The notes: generated from the letters alone by a model not told the origin. A stretch of 7,315 nt of DNA from an uncultured Clostridia bacterium (GCA_937912025.1 CALDOZ010000016.1:1-7315), one strand, 5' to 3'; shown: positions 1 through 6,226, counted from the stretch's first letter. A program made the numbers and translations.

Positions 1-37
1 ATCGTGTCCAAAATATTTTATGAGCCTAGCTAAGCTC

Positions 38-150
38 GCAACTCTGCCTTTAAAACCGCACTACATTTAAGTTGGGTAAGCAACTATGCCTTTAAAATCT
101 ACACTATTAATTTAGGGGGCAACGTCGCTTAAAGTCTACAATATTAACGA
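38..150. repeat. Three imperfect ~40-bp tandem repeats in non-coding DNA
   Basis: Three units begin with GCAAC at 38, 80 and 119, giving periods of 42 and 39 bp. Units 1 and 2 match at 17 of their first 18 bases (GCAACT, one variable base, then TGCCTTTAAAA). Units 2 and 3 share the later part, TCTACA-x-TATTAA. All reading frames across the array are broken by stops, so it is not a coding repeat seen here. The spacing is too regular for chance but the units are too diverged and too close for a CRISPR array. It could be a decayed member of a dispersed intergenic repeat family. Confidence 0.55.
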
Positions 151-203
151 TACCCACGAAGTAATTTCGCCGTTAGGCGTTTATACGATAAAAAATGTTC
201 GGT

Positions 204-247
204 CGTCATTCTGAAACGCGCTTACTTGACGGGCAAATGAAGAATCT
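204..247. repeat. Possible dispersed intergenic repeat (CGTCATTCTGA ... GAAGAATCT type)
   Basis: The ends CGTCATTCTGA (204-214) and GAAGAATCT (239-247) resemble a short intergenic repeat I recall from many bacterial genomes, in which the two ends sit closer together. ATTCT (208-212) can pair with AGAAT (241-245). Here about 24 bases separate the ends. The assignment rests on recall of the motif and no second copy exists in this window. Confidence 0.3.
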
Positions 248-254
248 AAAGAAT
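226..254 (+). promoter_or_regulatory. Candidate sigma-A promoter for cysE-cysS
   Basis: TTGACG (226-231, 5/6 match to the -35 consensus) is followed after 17 bp by AAGAAT (249-254, 4/6 match to the -10). Transcription would start near 261, leaving a leader of about 43 nt before the cysE start. That leader is too short for a T-box. The -35 lies inside the repeat-like stretch 204-247. The -10 is weak, so a promoter further upstream, outside the window, is also possible. Confidence 0.35.
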
Positions 255-303
255 AAAACAACAAGGGAATTGTAACCATAAATTTTCAATTAAGGGAAAA
301 ACT

Positions 304-942
304 ATGTTTAAAAAGTTAAAAATGGATATAGACGCGGCAATGGCAAACGATCCCGCTGCGAGAAGTAAATTTGAAGTGTGGCTAACGTATTCTGGAATTA
401 AGGCGCTCATTGCGTATAGGCGCGCAAATTTCTTTCATCGTCACGGCTTTAAACTTTTAGCAAGAATAATTAGCCAAAACGCAAAACGTCGTACGGGTAT
501 AGAAATTCACCCGGGCGCAACGATTGCTCCAGGCGTGTTTATCGACCACGGCGAAGGAGTCGTTATTGGTGAGACCGCCGTTGTTGAAACGGGTTGCGTA
601 ATTTATCAAGGCGTAACGCTAGGCGGCACGGGTAAAGATACTAGCAAAAAGCGTCACCCAACGATAAAACACGACTGCATCATTTCTGCTGGCGCTAAAA
701 TTTTAGGCGGTATTACCGTTCACGAAAACTGCAAAATCGGAGCAAGTAGCGTTGTTTTAACAGACGTTCCGCCCAACTCAACGGTAGTTGGTATTCCTGG
801 GAAAATAATCAAACGCAACGGCGAGCGCGTTCACGACTTAGAACAAGACAAGCGCGACCCTGTTTTTGAAGAAATTAAACTTTTAAAAGAGCGCATTGAA
901 AAACTTGAAAATCAATTAAATAGCGAAAGGAGTAAAAAATGA
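304..942 (+). CDS. cysE: Serine O-acetyltransferase (CysE)
   Basis: Transfers acetyl from acetyl-CoA to L-serine, giving O-acetylserine, the precursor of cysteine; a cytoplasmic enzyme. At 212 aa it is the short form common in Firmicutes and lacks the longer N-terminal domain of the E. coli enzyme. A helical N-terminus (about 1-60) leads into a left-handed beta-helix of hexapeptide repeats (about 65-165). Visible family motifs are GIEIHPGA (65-72), DHGEGVVIGETA (81-92, with D81 and H82 matching the catalytic Asp-His region), GVTLGGTG (103-110), RHP (117-119) and GAKILGG (130-136). Residues 183-208 are charged and heptad-like, a probable short coiled coil. The start at 304 has AAGGGA at 292-297, six bases upstream. 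The stop overlaps the cysS start (ATGA), indicating one transcript and translational coupling. The identification is firm. Confidence 0.95.
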   Translation: MFKKLKMDIDAAMANDPAARSKFEVWLTYSGIKALIAYRRANFFHRHGFKLLARIISQNAKRRTGIEIHPGATIAPGVFIDHGEGVVIGETAVVETGCVIYQGVTLGGTGKDTSKKRHPTIKHDCIISAGAKILGGITVHENCKIGASSVVLTDVPPNSTVVGIPGKIIKRNGERVHDLEQDKRDPVFEEIKLLKERIEKLENQLNSERSKK

Positions 943-2324
943 AATTATATAATACTTTAACAAGAAAAAAAGACGAGTTTAAAACGGTTGACGGCACCAA
1001 CGTTGTAAGAATGTATTCATGCGGTCCTACCGTATACAATTACGCACACATAGGTAATTTGCGCACTTACGTTTTTATGGATTTACTTCGTCGCGCGCTT
1101 AAATATGAAGGCTACGATATTAAAGGCGTAATGAATATTACCGACGTTGGTCATCTTACCGACGATGGTGACGATGGTGAAGATAAAATGGCAACGGCCG
1201 CTAAGCGTGAAAAGAAAGACCCATGGCAAATTGCCGAATATTACACGGGAATTTTTATGCGTGACTTTGAAAAACTTAACATAGGAAAGCCCGAAATTAT
1301 TTGTAAGGCAACCGAGCATATTGACGATATGATTGAGTACGTTCAAGGTTTACAACAAAAGGGTTACGGTTACGAAACGGACGACGGTATTTACTACGAT
1401 ATTTCAAAATTCAAAGATTACGGTTCGCTTTCTGGTAACACTTTAGACGACCTTAAAGCAGGCGCAAGAATTGAAGTAAACGACGGCAAGCGCAATCCTT
1501 ACGACTTTGCTATTTGGAAAAAAGCACCTAAAGAACACATTATGCAATGGCCTAGTCCTTGGGGGCAAGGATACCCTGGTTGGCATATTGAATGTTCAAC
1601 AATGAGTCGTAAATATCTTGGCGATATTTTTGATATTCATACGGGCGGTGTAGACCATATTCCTATCCACCACGAAAACGAAATTGCGCAAAGTCAAGGT
1701 TTGACGGGTGTAAATCCTGCAAAATTTTGGATTCACGGCGACTTTATGCTTGTTGATGGCGGAAAAATGAGTAAATCGCTTGGAAATACTTACACAATCG
1801 AACAACTTGAAGCGCGTGGTTATTCTGCTATGATGTTTAGATATTTTTGTCTTAACGCTCATTATCGTAAAAAACTCAACTTTACCTTTGAAACGATGGA
1901 CGGCGCGAAAACGTCGTACGAGCGTCTTTTAGGTCTTTTGAAAAAACATAAAGAAAGCGCGGTTAAAACCGACGAGGTAAAACTTCAAGAATATAAAACG
2001 GAATTTAAAAACGCTATTGGCGACGATCTTAACGTTCCATCTGCTCTCGGTGTGTTATGGACGATGCTTAAAGAGCCGTTCTCTATTGATATTTATAATC
2101 TTGCTCTTGATTTTGATAGAGTGTTCGGTTTGAGTTTAGATAAACTCCCTGAAGAGAAAAAAGCGGACATTCCTCAAGAAATTTTAGATAAAGCCGAACA
2201 AATGCAGTCTGCTCGTAAAGAAAAAAATTGGGCGGTTGCCGACGCTATCCGCGCTGAACTTAACGAACTTGGTTACGTTATTAAAAACACTAAAGACGGT
2301 TACGAAATTACTTTAAAAAACTAA
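939..2324 (+). CDS. cysS: Cysteinyl-tRNA synthetase (class I)
   Basis: Charges tRNA-Cys with cysteine, using ATP. The 461-aa length is normal for bacterial CysRS. The HIGH-type signature is HIGN at 37-40 and the KMSKS signature is at 276-280, both in the Rossmann catalytic core. C28, C219, H244 and E248 align with the four zinc ligands that give the E. coli enzyme its cysteine selectivity. GWHIECS (214-220) and HHENEIAQS (244-252) are family hallmarks. From about 320 a helical bundle and a small C-terminal domain form the anticodon-binding part. The start at 939 overlaps the end of cysE by 4 nt and has AAAGGAG at 926-932, six bases upstream, which fixes the start. Pairing with cysE links cysteine supply to its use in translation and is common in Firmicutes. 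Confidence 0.97.
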   Translation: MKLYNTLTRKKDEFKTVDGTNVVRMYSCGPTVYNYAHIGNLRTYVFMDLLRRALKYEGYDIKGVMNITDVGHLTDDGDDGEDKMATAAKREKKDPWQIAEYYTGIFMRDFEKLNIGKPEIICKATEHIDDMIEYVQGLQQKGYGYETDDGIYYDISKFKDYGSLSGNTLDDLKAGARIEVNDGKRNPYDFAIWKKAPKEHIMQWPSPWGQGYPGWHIECSTMSRKYLGDIFDIHTGGVDHIPIHHENEIAQSQGLTGVNPAKFWIHGDFMLVDGGKMSKSLGNTYTIEQLEARGYSAMMFRYFCLNAHYRKKLNFTFETMDGAKTSYERLLGLLKKHKESAVKTDEVKLQEYKTEFKNAIGDDLNVPSALGVLWTMLKEPFSIDIYNLALDFDRVFGLSLDKLPEEKKADIPQEILDKAEQMQSARKEKNWAVADAIRAELNELGYVIKNTKDGYEITLKN

Positions 2325-2336
2325 AAAACGTAAAAA

Positions 2337-2369
2337 TTTAACTAAAACGCAAAGCGTTTAACGTTTAAA
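2337..2369 (+). terminator. Weak hairpin after cysS, uncertain terminator
   Basis: AAACGC (2345-2350) and GCGTTT (2354-2359) form a perfect 6-bp stem with an AAA loop. Flanking TTTAA (2337-2341) and TTAAA (2365-2369) can extend it imperfectly. What follows (ATTCTTT) is only mildly T-rich. It lies 13 nt after the cysS stop and just upstream of the alaS promoter, so a terminator role would fit, but the structure alone is unconvincing. Confidence 0.25.
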
Positions 2370-2373
2370 ATTC

Positions 2374-2402
2374 TTTACAAAGCAAAATTTTTACTATATA
2401 AT
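2374..2402 (+). promoter_or_regulatory. Strong sigma-A promoter for alaS
   Basis: TTTACA (2374-2379, 5/6) and a perfect TATAAT (2397-2402) are separated by exactly 17 bp. Transcription should begin near 2409, giving a leader of about 47 nt. This is the best promoter in the window and indicates that alaS has its own transcript even though cysS reads in the same direction. Confidence 0.75.
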
Positions 2403-2412
2403 TTAAACGATA

Positions 2413-2442
2413 TAAATTCAAAAGAATTTAACGTGTTAAATT
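2413..2442 (+). promoter_or_regulatory. Overlapping dyads in the alaS leader, possible operator or RBS switch
   Basis: Two inverted repeats share bases. The first is TAAATTC (2413-2419), loop AAAA, GAATTTA (2424-2430). The second is AATTTAAC (2425-2432), centre GT, GTTAAATT (2435-2442), an 18-bp perfect dyad. They cannot form at once as RNA hairpins. The second ends two bases before the Shine-Dalgarno AAGGAG (2445-2450). Either a repressor site just downstream of the start of transcription or a pair of alternative leader hairpins would fit. AT-richness makes chance palindromes more likely here, so function is uncertain. Confidence 0.4.
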
Positions 2443-2455
2443 TTAAGGAGATATA

Positions 2456-4240
2456 ATGAAACAACTTACTTCACAAAGTTTAAGAGAAATGTATCTTAAT
2501 TTCTTTAAAGATAAAGGTCACGCCGTAATACCATCGGCAAGTTTAATACCTGAAAACGACCCGTCGGTTTTATTCACAACTGCAGGTATGCACCCGCTCG
2601 TTCCATATCTTTTAGGTGAAAAGCACCCTGAAGGCACTCGTTTAACGGACGTACAAAAGTGTGTTCGTACCGGCGATATTGACGACGTTGGCGACCCTTC
2701 GCATTGCACGTTTTTTGAAATGCTTGGCAACTGGTCGCTTGGCGATTATTTCAAGGAAGAAATGATTGCTTGGAGTTATGAGTTTTTAACGAGTGAAAAA
2801 TATCTTGGTATTCCCGTAGAAAAACTTGCCGTAACCGTTTTTGAAGGGGACGAAGACGCTCCGCGTGACGAAGAGAGCGCTGGTTACTGGCAAAAAGCGG
2901 GTATTCCTAAAAACAGAATTTTCTATCTTCCTAAAAAACACAATTGGTGGATTGCAGGAACTACCGGACCTTGCGGACCTGATACTGAAATGTTTATCGA
3001 CCGTGGCCATCCTTGTGGGCCTGATTGTTCACCTGCTTGTAGTTGCGGTAACTTCCTTGAAATTTGGAACGACGTATTTATGCAATTTGAACGCCACGCT
3101 GACGGCACTTACACTAAACTCAAACAAAAAAACGTTGATACGGGTATGGGCTTAGAGCGTACGCTTTCTATTTTAAACGGCGTTAAAACCGTTTACGATA
3201 CCGACGTTTTTGATGGCGCAAAATTAGAAATTGAAAACTTAACTGGCAAAAAGTACGACGAAAGCGAAGAAGTTACTAAAGCGTTTAGAATTATTCTCGA
3301 CCACGTTCGTACCGCAACGTTTATGCTTGGCGATACTAAAGGCGTTACTCCGTCTAACGTTGACCAAGGCTACGTTTTAAGAAGAGTTATACGTCGCGCC
3401 GTTCGTTATGGTAGACAAATTGGTCTTGATCAAGGTAGTCTTTCAAAAATTGCCGTAAAATACGTCGAAAAATATCAAGACGTTTACCCTGAACTTAAAA
3501 CCAATGAAAACAAAATTATATTAGAACTTAATAAAGAAGAAGAGAAATTTAGTAAAGCGCTTGAAGACGGTCTTAAAGAATTTAATAAGGTTGTTAAATT
3601 TATTCAAGGCAACGTTTTCCCAGGTAAAACTGCGTTTAGATTATTTGAAACTTACGGTTTCCCTATTGAAATAACTGAAGAGCTTGCAAAAGAAAAGGGC
3701 TTTACTTTAGATAAGGCTGGTTACGACGAAGCGTATAAAAAACACCAAGAAAAATCTCAAGTAGGCGCTGAACAAAAATTCAAAGGCGGTCTTGCCGAGC
3801 AAAACGAAGTTACCGCTCGTCTTCACACTGCAACGCACCTTTTAAACGCCGCTCTTAAAAGCGTACTTAAAGACGATAATATCAATCAACGCGGTTCAAA
3901 TATTACAGTTGAGCGTTTGCGTTTTGACTTCAACTTTGATAGAAAAGTTACCCCTGAAGAATTAAAGGCTATTGAAGATTGGGTAAACGACGCTATTAAG
4001 GCTAACGTTCCAGTCGTTATGGAAGAAATGACCGTTGAAGAAGCAAAAGCGAGCGGAGCGGTTGGTGTTTTCACTAACAAATACGGCGACAGAGTAAAAG
4101 TTTACACTATGGGTTCGTATTCTAAAGAAATTTGCGGAGGTCCACACGCTAAAACGACGGGCGAACTCAACTGCTTTAAGATTAAAAAAGAAGAAGCATC
4201 GTCTGCCGGAGTTAGAAGAATTAAAGCAGTTTTAATTTAA
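2456..4240 (+). CDS. alaS: Compact alanyl-tRNA synthetase (class II), no C-Ala domain
   Basis: Charges tRNA-Ala with alanine. At 594 aa it is far shorter than the usual ~870-880. The class II core is intact: the N-terminal motif region with RTGDIDDVGD (71-80) and FFEMLGNWSLGDYF (86-99), GPCGPDTEMF (171-180), and EIWNDVFMQF (202-211) preceded by a cysteine cluster (C187, C191, C195, C197) that may bind metal. DTGMGLERTL (228-237) is another core signature. The tRNA-recognition helices run to about 430, with GYVLRRVIRRAVRYG (305-319). The editing domain keeps HTATH (457-461), C560 and H564, the usual zinc/editing residues. The sequence passes almost directly from the helical domain to HTATH, without the usual DQTPFYAESGGQ-type barrel, and stops after SAGVRRIKAVLI, where the C-Ala region would begin. 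The ends are clean, so this reads as a compact form and not a frameshift. AAGGAG at 2445-2450 supports the start. Confidence 0.93.
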   Translation: MKQLTSQSLREMYLNFFKDKGHAVIPSASLIPENDPSVLFTTAGMHPLVPYLLGEKHPEGTRLTDVQKCVRTGDIDDVGDPSHCTFFEMLGNWSLGDYFKEEMIAWSYEFLTSEKYLGIPVEKLAVTVFEGDEDAPRDEESAGYWQKAGIPKNRIFYLPKKHNWWIAGTTGPCGPDTEMFIDRGHPCGPDCSPACSCGNFLEIWNDVFMQFERHADGTYTKLKQKNVDTGMGLERTLSILNGVKTVYDTDVFDGAKLEIENLTGKKYDESEEVTKAFRIILDHVRTATFMLGDTKGVTPSNVDQGYVLRRVIRRAVRYGRQIGLDQGSLSKIAVKYVEKYQDVYPELKTNENKIILELNKEEEKFSKALEDGLKEFNKVVKFIQGNVFPGKTAFRLFETYGFPIEITEELAKEKGFTLDKAGYDEAYKKHQEKSQVGAEQKFKGGLAEQNEVTARLHTATHLLNAALKSVLKDDNINQRGSNITVERLRFDFNFDRKVTPEELKAIEDWVNDAIKANVPVVMEEMTVEEAKASGAVGVFTNKYGDRVKVYTMGSYSKEICGGPHAKTTGELNCFKIKKEEASSAGVRRIKAVLI

Positions 4241-4257
4241 TTGGTCGCTTAGCAAAA

Positions 4258-4299
4258 ACGGTTGCCATTAATTGAGTTAAACTTTTTAAAATCAACCGT
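4258..4299 (+). other. Long-loop inverted repeat after alaS
   Basis: ACGGTTG (4258-4264) and CAACCGT (4293-4299) are perfect 7-bp complements around a 28-nt AT-rich loop, starting 17 nt after the alaS stop. No T-tract follows. It might be a 3'-end structure of the alaS mRNA or a regulatory site for the next gene. No clear role can be read. Confidence 0.3.
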
Positions 4300-4332
4300 A
4301 AACTTTAAAAATATTAAAATAGCGTAATAAAC

Positions 4333-4363
4333 AAACCCGTTAACTTAACTTGTTAACGGGTTT
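4333..4363 (+). terminator. 12-bp perfect hairpin between alaS and the repeat-protein gene
   Basis: AAACCCGTTAAC (4333-4344), a 7-nt loop, then GTTAACGGGTTT (4352-4363) form a perfect 12-bp stem. A-rich sequence precedes it, but after the stem the + strand reads ATAAAAA, so the only Us are those closing the stem. It is a probable but not ideal terminator for alaS, 92 nt past its stop. It ends only 19 nt before the next start codon and 9 nt before that gene's AGGGGG ribosome site. If the downstream transcript begins above it, for example at a weak TCAACC-17-TAAAAT (4292-4320), the hairpin would sit in that gene's leader and could control it. Confidence 0.55.
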
Positions 4364-4382
4364 ATAAAAAGTAGGGGGTTTT

Positions 4383-5909
4383 ATGGGGATTTTTTCAATT
4401 TTTCAAAAAAGTCAAAGCAAAATAAAATATTATATAGATAAGGGCGCTAAAAGATGTCGCGTAGTAAGTTGTGGCGCTGGCGCTAAAAACGTTGTTATAC
4501 CCGAAACGTATATGGGTTACGAAGTTACCATCATAGATAAAAACGCTTTTTCAGGTTGTAAAGCGTTAGAAAGCATAACCCTTCCAAATACGCTAAATTG
4601 TTGTATGTGGCAAGCGTTTGACGGTTGCAAAAACTTAAAAAGCGTTTATTATAACGGAACGATTGAAGAGTGGTGTAAAATTAATTTTAGCAATTATGAT
4701 TACGACCTTAAAACGTACGGGCATTTTCACTTATCTAATCCCCTTCATTACGGCGCAAAATTATATATTAACGGCGAAGAATTAACAAATCTTACAATTC
4801 CAAACGATTTGACTGAGATAAGAGAAGGAGCGTTTGAGGGCTGTTCGTCAATAAAAAGTCTTGAAATTGATAGTGAAAACTTGACTAATATAGACAATAA
4901 AGCCTTTTATTTTTGTTCATCACTTGAAAGCGTTAAAATTAGTGCAAAAGAATTAACTATAGGCTTACAAGCGTTTACTTCGTGTTTAGCGTTAAAAACG
5001 CTTAATTTAAACGGCGTAGTGAAAATATGTCAAGACGCTTTTTTAAACTGTAAAAATCTTGAAAACGTGTATTTAGATAACAAACTTCAAGACGTTTTTG
5101 ACGGTGCTTTTTACGACTGCAAGTCATTGCAATCTATACGTTATAGCGGTGACGTGTGCGAGTGGAATAATATCAACTTTGGCGGAGTGCTTTCTTCATG
5201 CGCTTACGACTTATATATAGGCGGAGAAAAGTTAACTGATTTTTCACTTTCAATCAATAATTCCCAAGTAAAACCATTCGTTTTTAGTAATTGTAAAAGT
5301 ATTACTAACTTAGTAATTCCTAATGAAATTACAAGTGTTGGCAAATACGCTTTTAGCGGTTGTATTAACCTTACGGACGTAGTAATTTCTGACAGCGTAA
5401 CGTTTGTTGGCGAAGGCGCGTTTAGCGATTGTGTAAACTTATCTTACGTTCAATTAGGAACGGAAATTACAACGATTAGTTCAAATATGTTTAAGGGCGA
5501 CTATAAACTTAAAAGCATTCTTTTACCCCAAAGTGTTCACACCATTGAAAAATATGCTTTTAGTGGCGCTGGTCTTCAAGAAATAGTTTTTCCATCCATT
5601 ATAAAAAGCATTGGCGAAAGGGCGTTTGCGCATACGGAAATGACTTTTATTAACTTACCTATAAACGTTCAAAGTATTGAAGCGCATGCTTTTAAAGACA
5701 GCAAAATAAAAACAATTTATTATCAAGGAACGTCAAAAGCGTGGCGTAAAGTTAAAGTTGCAGGGCAATTTTTAACGTCTGATAAAATGACGCAATATAT
5801 GAGTGAAAGTTTAAATAACGCTAACGTTTATTTTGCTAACAAACAAATAGAAGAGCAACAAAACTCATCAAAGACAAAACAAGTAGAAAACTCAAAAACA
5901 AAAGGTTAA
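4383..5909 (+). CDS. BspA-like leucine-rich-repeat protein, apparently cytoplasmic
   Basis: Function unknown. The 508-aa protein is built almost entirely of BspA/TpLRR-type repeats of the form AF-x-x-C-x-x-L-x-x-hydrophobic-x-hydrophobic-P. Fourteen can be counted from the conserved Phe at 56, 79, 151, 175, 198, 220, 243, 301, 324, 347, 370, 393, 415 and 437. The first ten have Cys three residues after this Phe; the last four have D, A, T and S. Interspersed are three matched segments with G and W at fixed spacing (89-102, 253-266, 446-459). Two are followed by LYINGEEL- or LYIGGEKL-type strands (127-134, 277-284), the third by a weaker VYFANKQI (482-489). The N-terminus (MGIFSIFQKSQSK) has no signal peptide. 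No membrane helix, LPXTG or wall-binding repeat is visible, and the C-terminus is a polar Q/N/K/S tail (485-508). Relatives are often surface adhesins, so an internal location is unusual. AGGGGG (4373-4378) supports the start. Confidence 0.88.
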   Translation: MGIFSIFQKSQSKIKYYIDKGAKRCRVVSCGAGAKNVVIPETYMGYEVTIIDKNAFSGCKALESITLPNTLNCCMWQAFDGCKNLKSVYYNGTIEEWCKINFSNYDYDLKTYGHFHLSNPLHYGAKLYINGEELTNLTIPNDLTEIREGAFEGCSSIKSLEIDSENLTNIDNKAFYFCSSLESVKISAKELTIGLQAFTSCLALKTLNLNGVVKICQDAFLNCKNLENVYLDNKLQDVFDGAFYDCKSLQSIRYSGDVCEWNNINFGGVLSSCAYDLYIGGEKLTDFSLSINNSQVKPFVFSNCKSITNLVIPNEITSVGKYAFSGCINLTDVVISDSVTFVGEGAFSDCVNLSYVQLGTEITTISSNMFKGDYKLKSILLPQSVHTIEKYAFSGAGLQEIVFPSIIKSIGERAFAHTEMTFINLPINVQSIEAHAFKDSKIKTIYYQGTSKAWRKVKVAGQFLTSDKMTQYMSESLNNANVYFANKQIEEQQNSSKTKQVENSKTKG

Positions 5910-5919
5910 TTTAAATATC

Positions 5920-5955
5920 AAAGCACGGCTTACTTATTGCAGATGCCGTGCTTTT
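5920..5955 (+). terminator. Intrinsic terminator of the repeat-protein gene
   Basis: AAAGCACGGC (5920-5929), a 15-nt loop, and GCCGTGCTTT (5945-5954) form a perfect 10-bp stem with a GC-rich core, ending in four Ts (5952-5955). It begins 10 nt after the stop at 5909. The stem is much more GC-rich than the surroundings. The large loop and short T-run are slightly weak points. Confidence 0.75.
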
Positions 5956-6140
5956 AAATTGGTTGTTTAAGTTAGGCTCGCTAATTTTATTAAAAGTTCG
6001 TACCATTAAAATCTATCAGTTTTATGTTGTTTTTTGAAATTGATAATCACTTAACTACTTAAATTCAAAAAACGCGCTCGTTTTAAAATAAACAATCAAT
6101 TTTAAAAAAATTGCAAAAATGCTAAAAAATAGTGTACTTA
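5956..6140. other. AT-rich intergenic stretch with two simple inverted repeats
   Basis: No gene is visible on either strand. GTTTTTTGAA (6029-6038) and TTCAAAAAAC (6064-6073) are perfect 10-bp arms around 25 nt. CAATTTT (6097-6103) and AAAATTG (6107-6113) form a 7-bp A/T stem. Neither has a T-tract or other sign of function, and both are low-complexity. The segment about 5970-6012 (GGCTCGCTAA, then TTAAAATCTA) loosely recalls the repeats at 38-150, too weakly to call a fourth copy. Confidence 0.4.
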
Positions 6141-6226
6141 CTAAAAAAAATGTGGTATACTATGAGCGTAAATAGTGGGTGTAAGCAAAAATTATTGCTT
6201 ATTCGACCCGCTATACCTTTTTTTAG
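6141..6226 (+). ncRNA. Palindromic promoter-hairpin-T-tract element: candidate small RNA or attenuated leader
   Basis: An extended -10 (TGGTATACT, TG at 6153-6154, TATACT at 6156-6161) predicts a transcript from about 6168. The -35 region (TGTACT, 6133-6138) is weak. Bases 6172-6180 pair with 6206-6214 (9 bp, one G-U). Bases 6181-6188 pair with 6195-6202 (8 bp, one G-U). A 3-nt bulge (TCG, 6203-6205) lies between the stems and the loop is 6 nt. Seven Ts follow at 6218-6224, so transcription should stop near 6224, yielding an RNA of about 57 nt. The element is also bounded by exact inverted ends, CTAAAAAAA (6141-6149) and TTTTTTTAG (6218-6226), with GGTATA (6154-6159) opposite TATACC (6212-6217). 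It matches no RNA family that I recognise. Alternatives are a leader attenuator for ldh, a bidirectional terminator, or a dispersed palindromic repeat. Confidence 0.5.

Noticed and set aside
1..70. Possible tail of an upstream gene in frames 1 or 2
   Set aside because: Stops come at 31-33 (frame 1) and 68-70 (frame 2); the second runs through the non-coding repeat, and neither gives recognisable protein.
38..150. The upstream repeats as a CRISPR array
   Set aside because: Units are adjacent with no unique spacers, periods differ (42 and 39), and similarity decays along the array.
1083..1862. Antisense frames across cysS
   Set aside because: They oppose strongly conserved CysRS codons, show no ribosome sites and have no recognisable protein features.
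2841..3155. A 104-codon frame in another phase inside alaS
   Set aside because: It lies wholly within the well-conserved AlaRS catalytic region, has no ribosome site, and its translation is low-complexity; it is a shadow of alaS.
6141..6226. A classical insertion sequence or MITE
   Set aside because: Inverted ends exist, but no target-site duplication is visible on the flanks and no second copy is in the window; it is kept only as an alternative to an RNA element.
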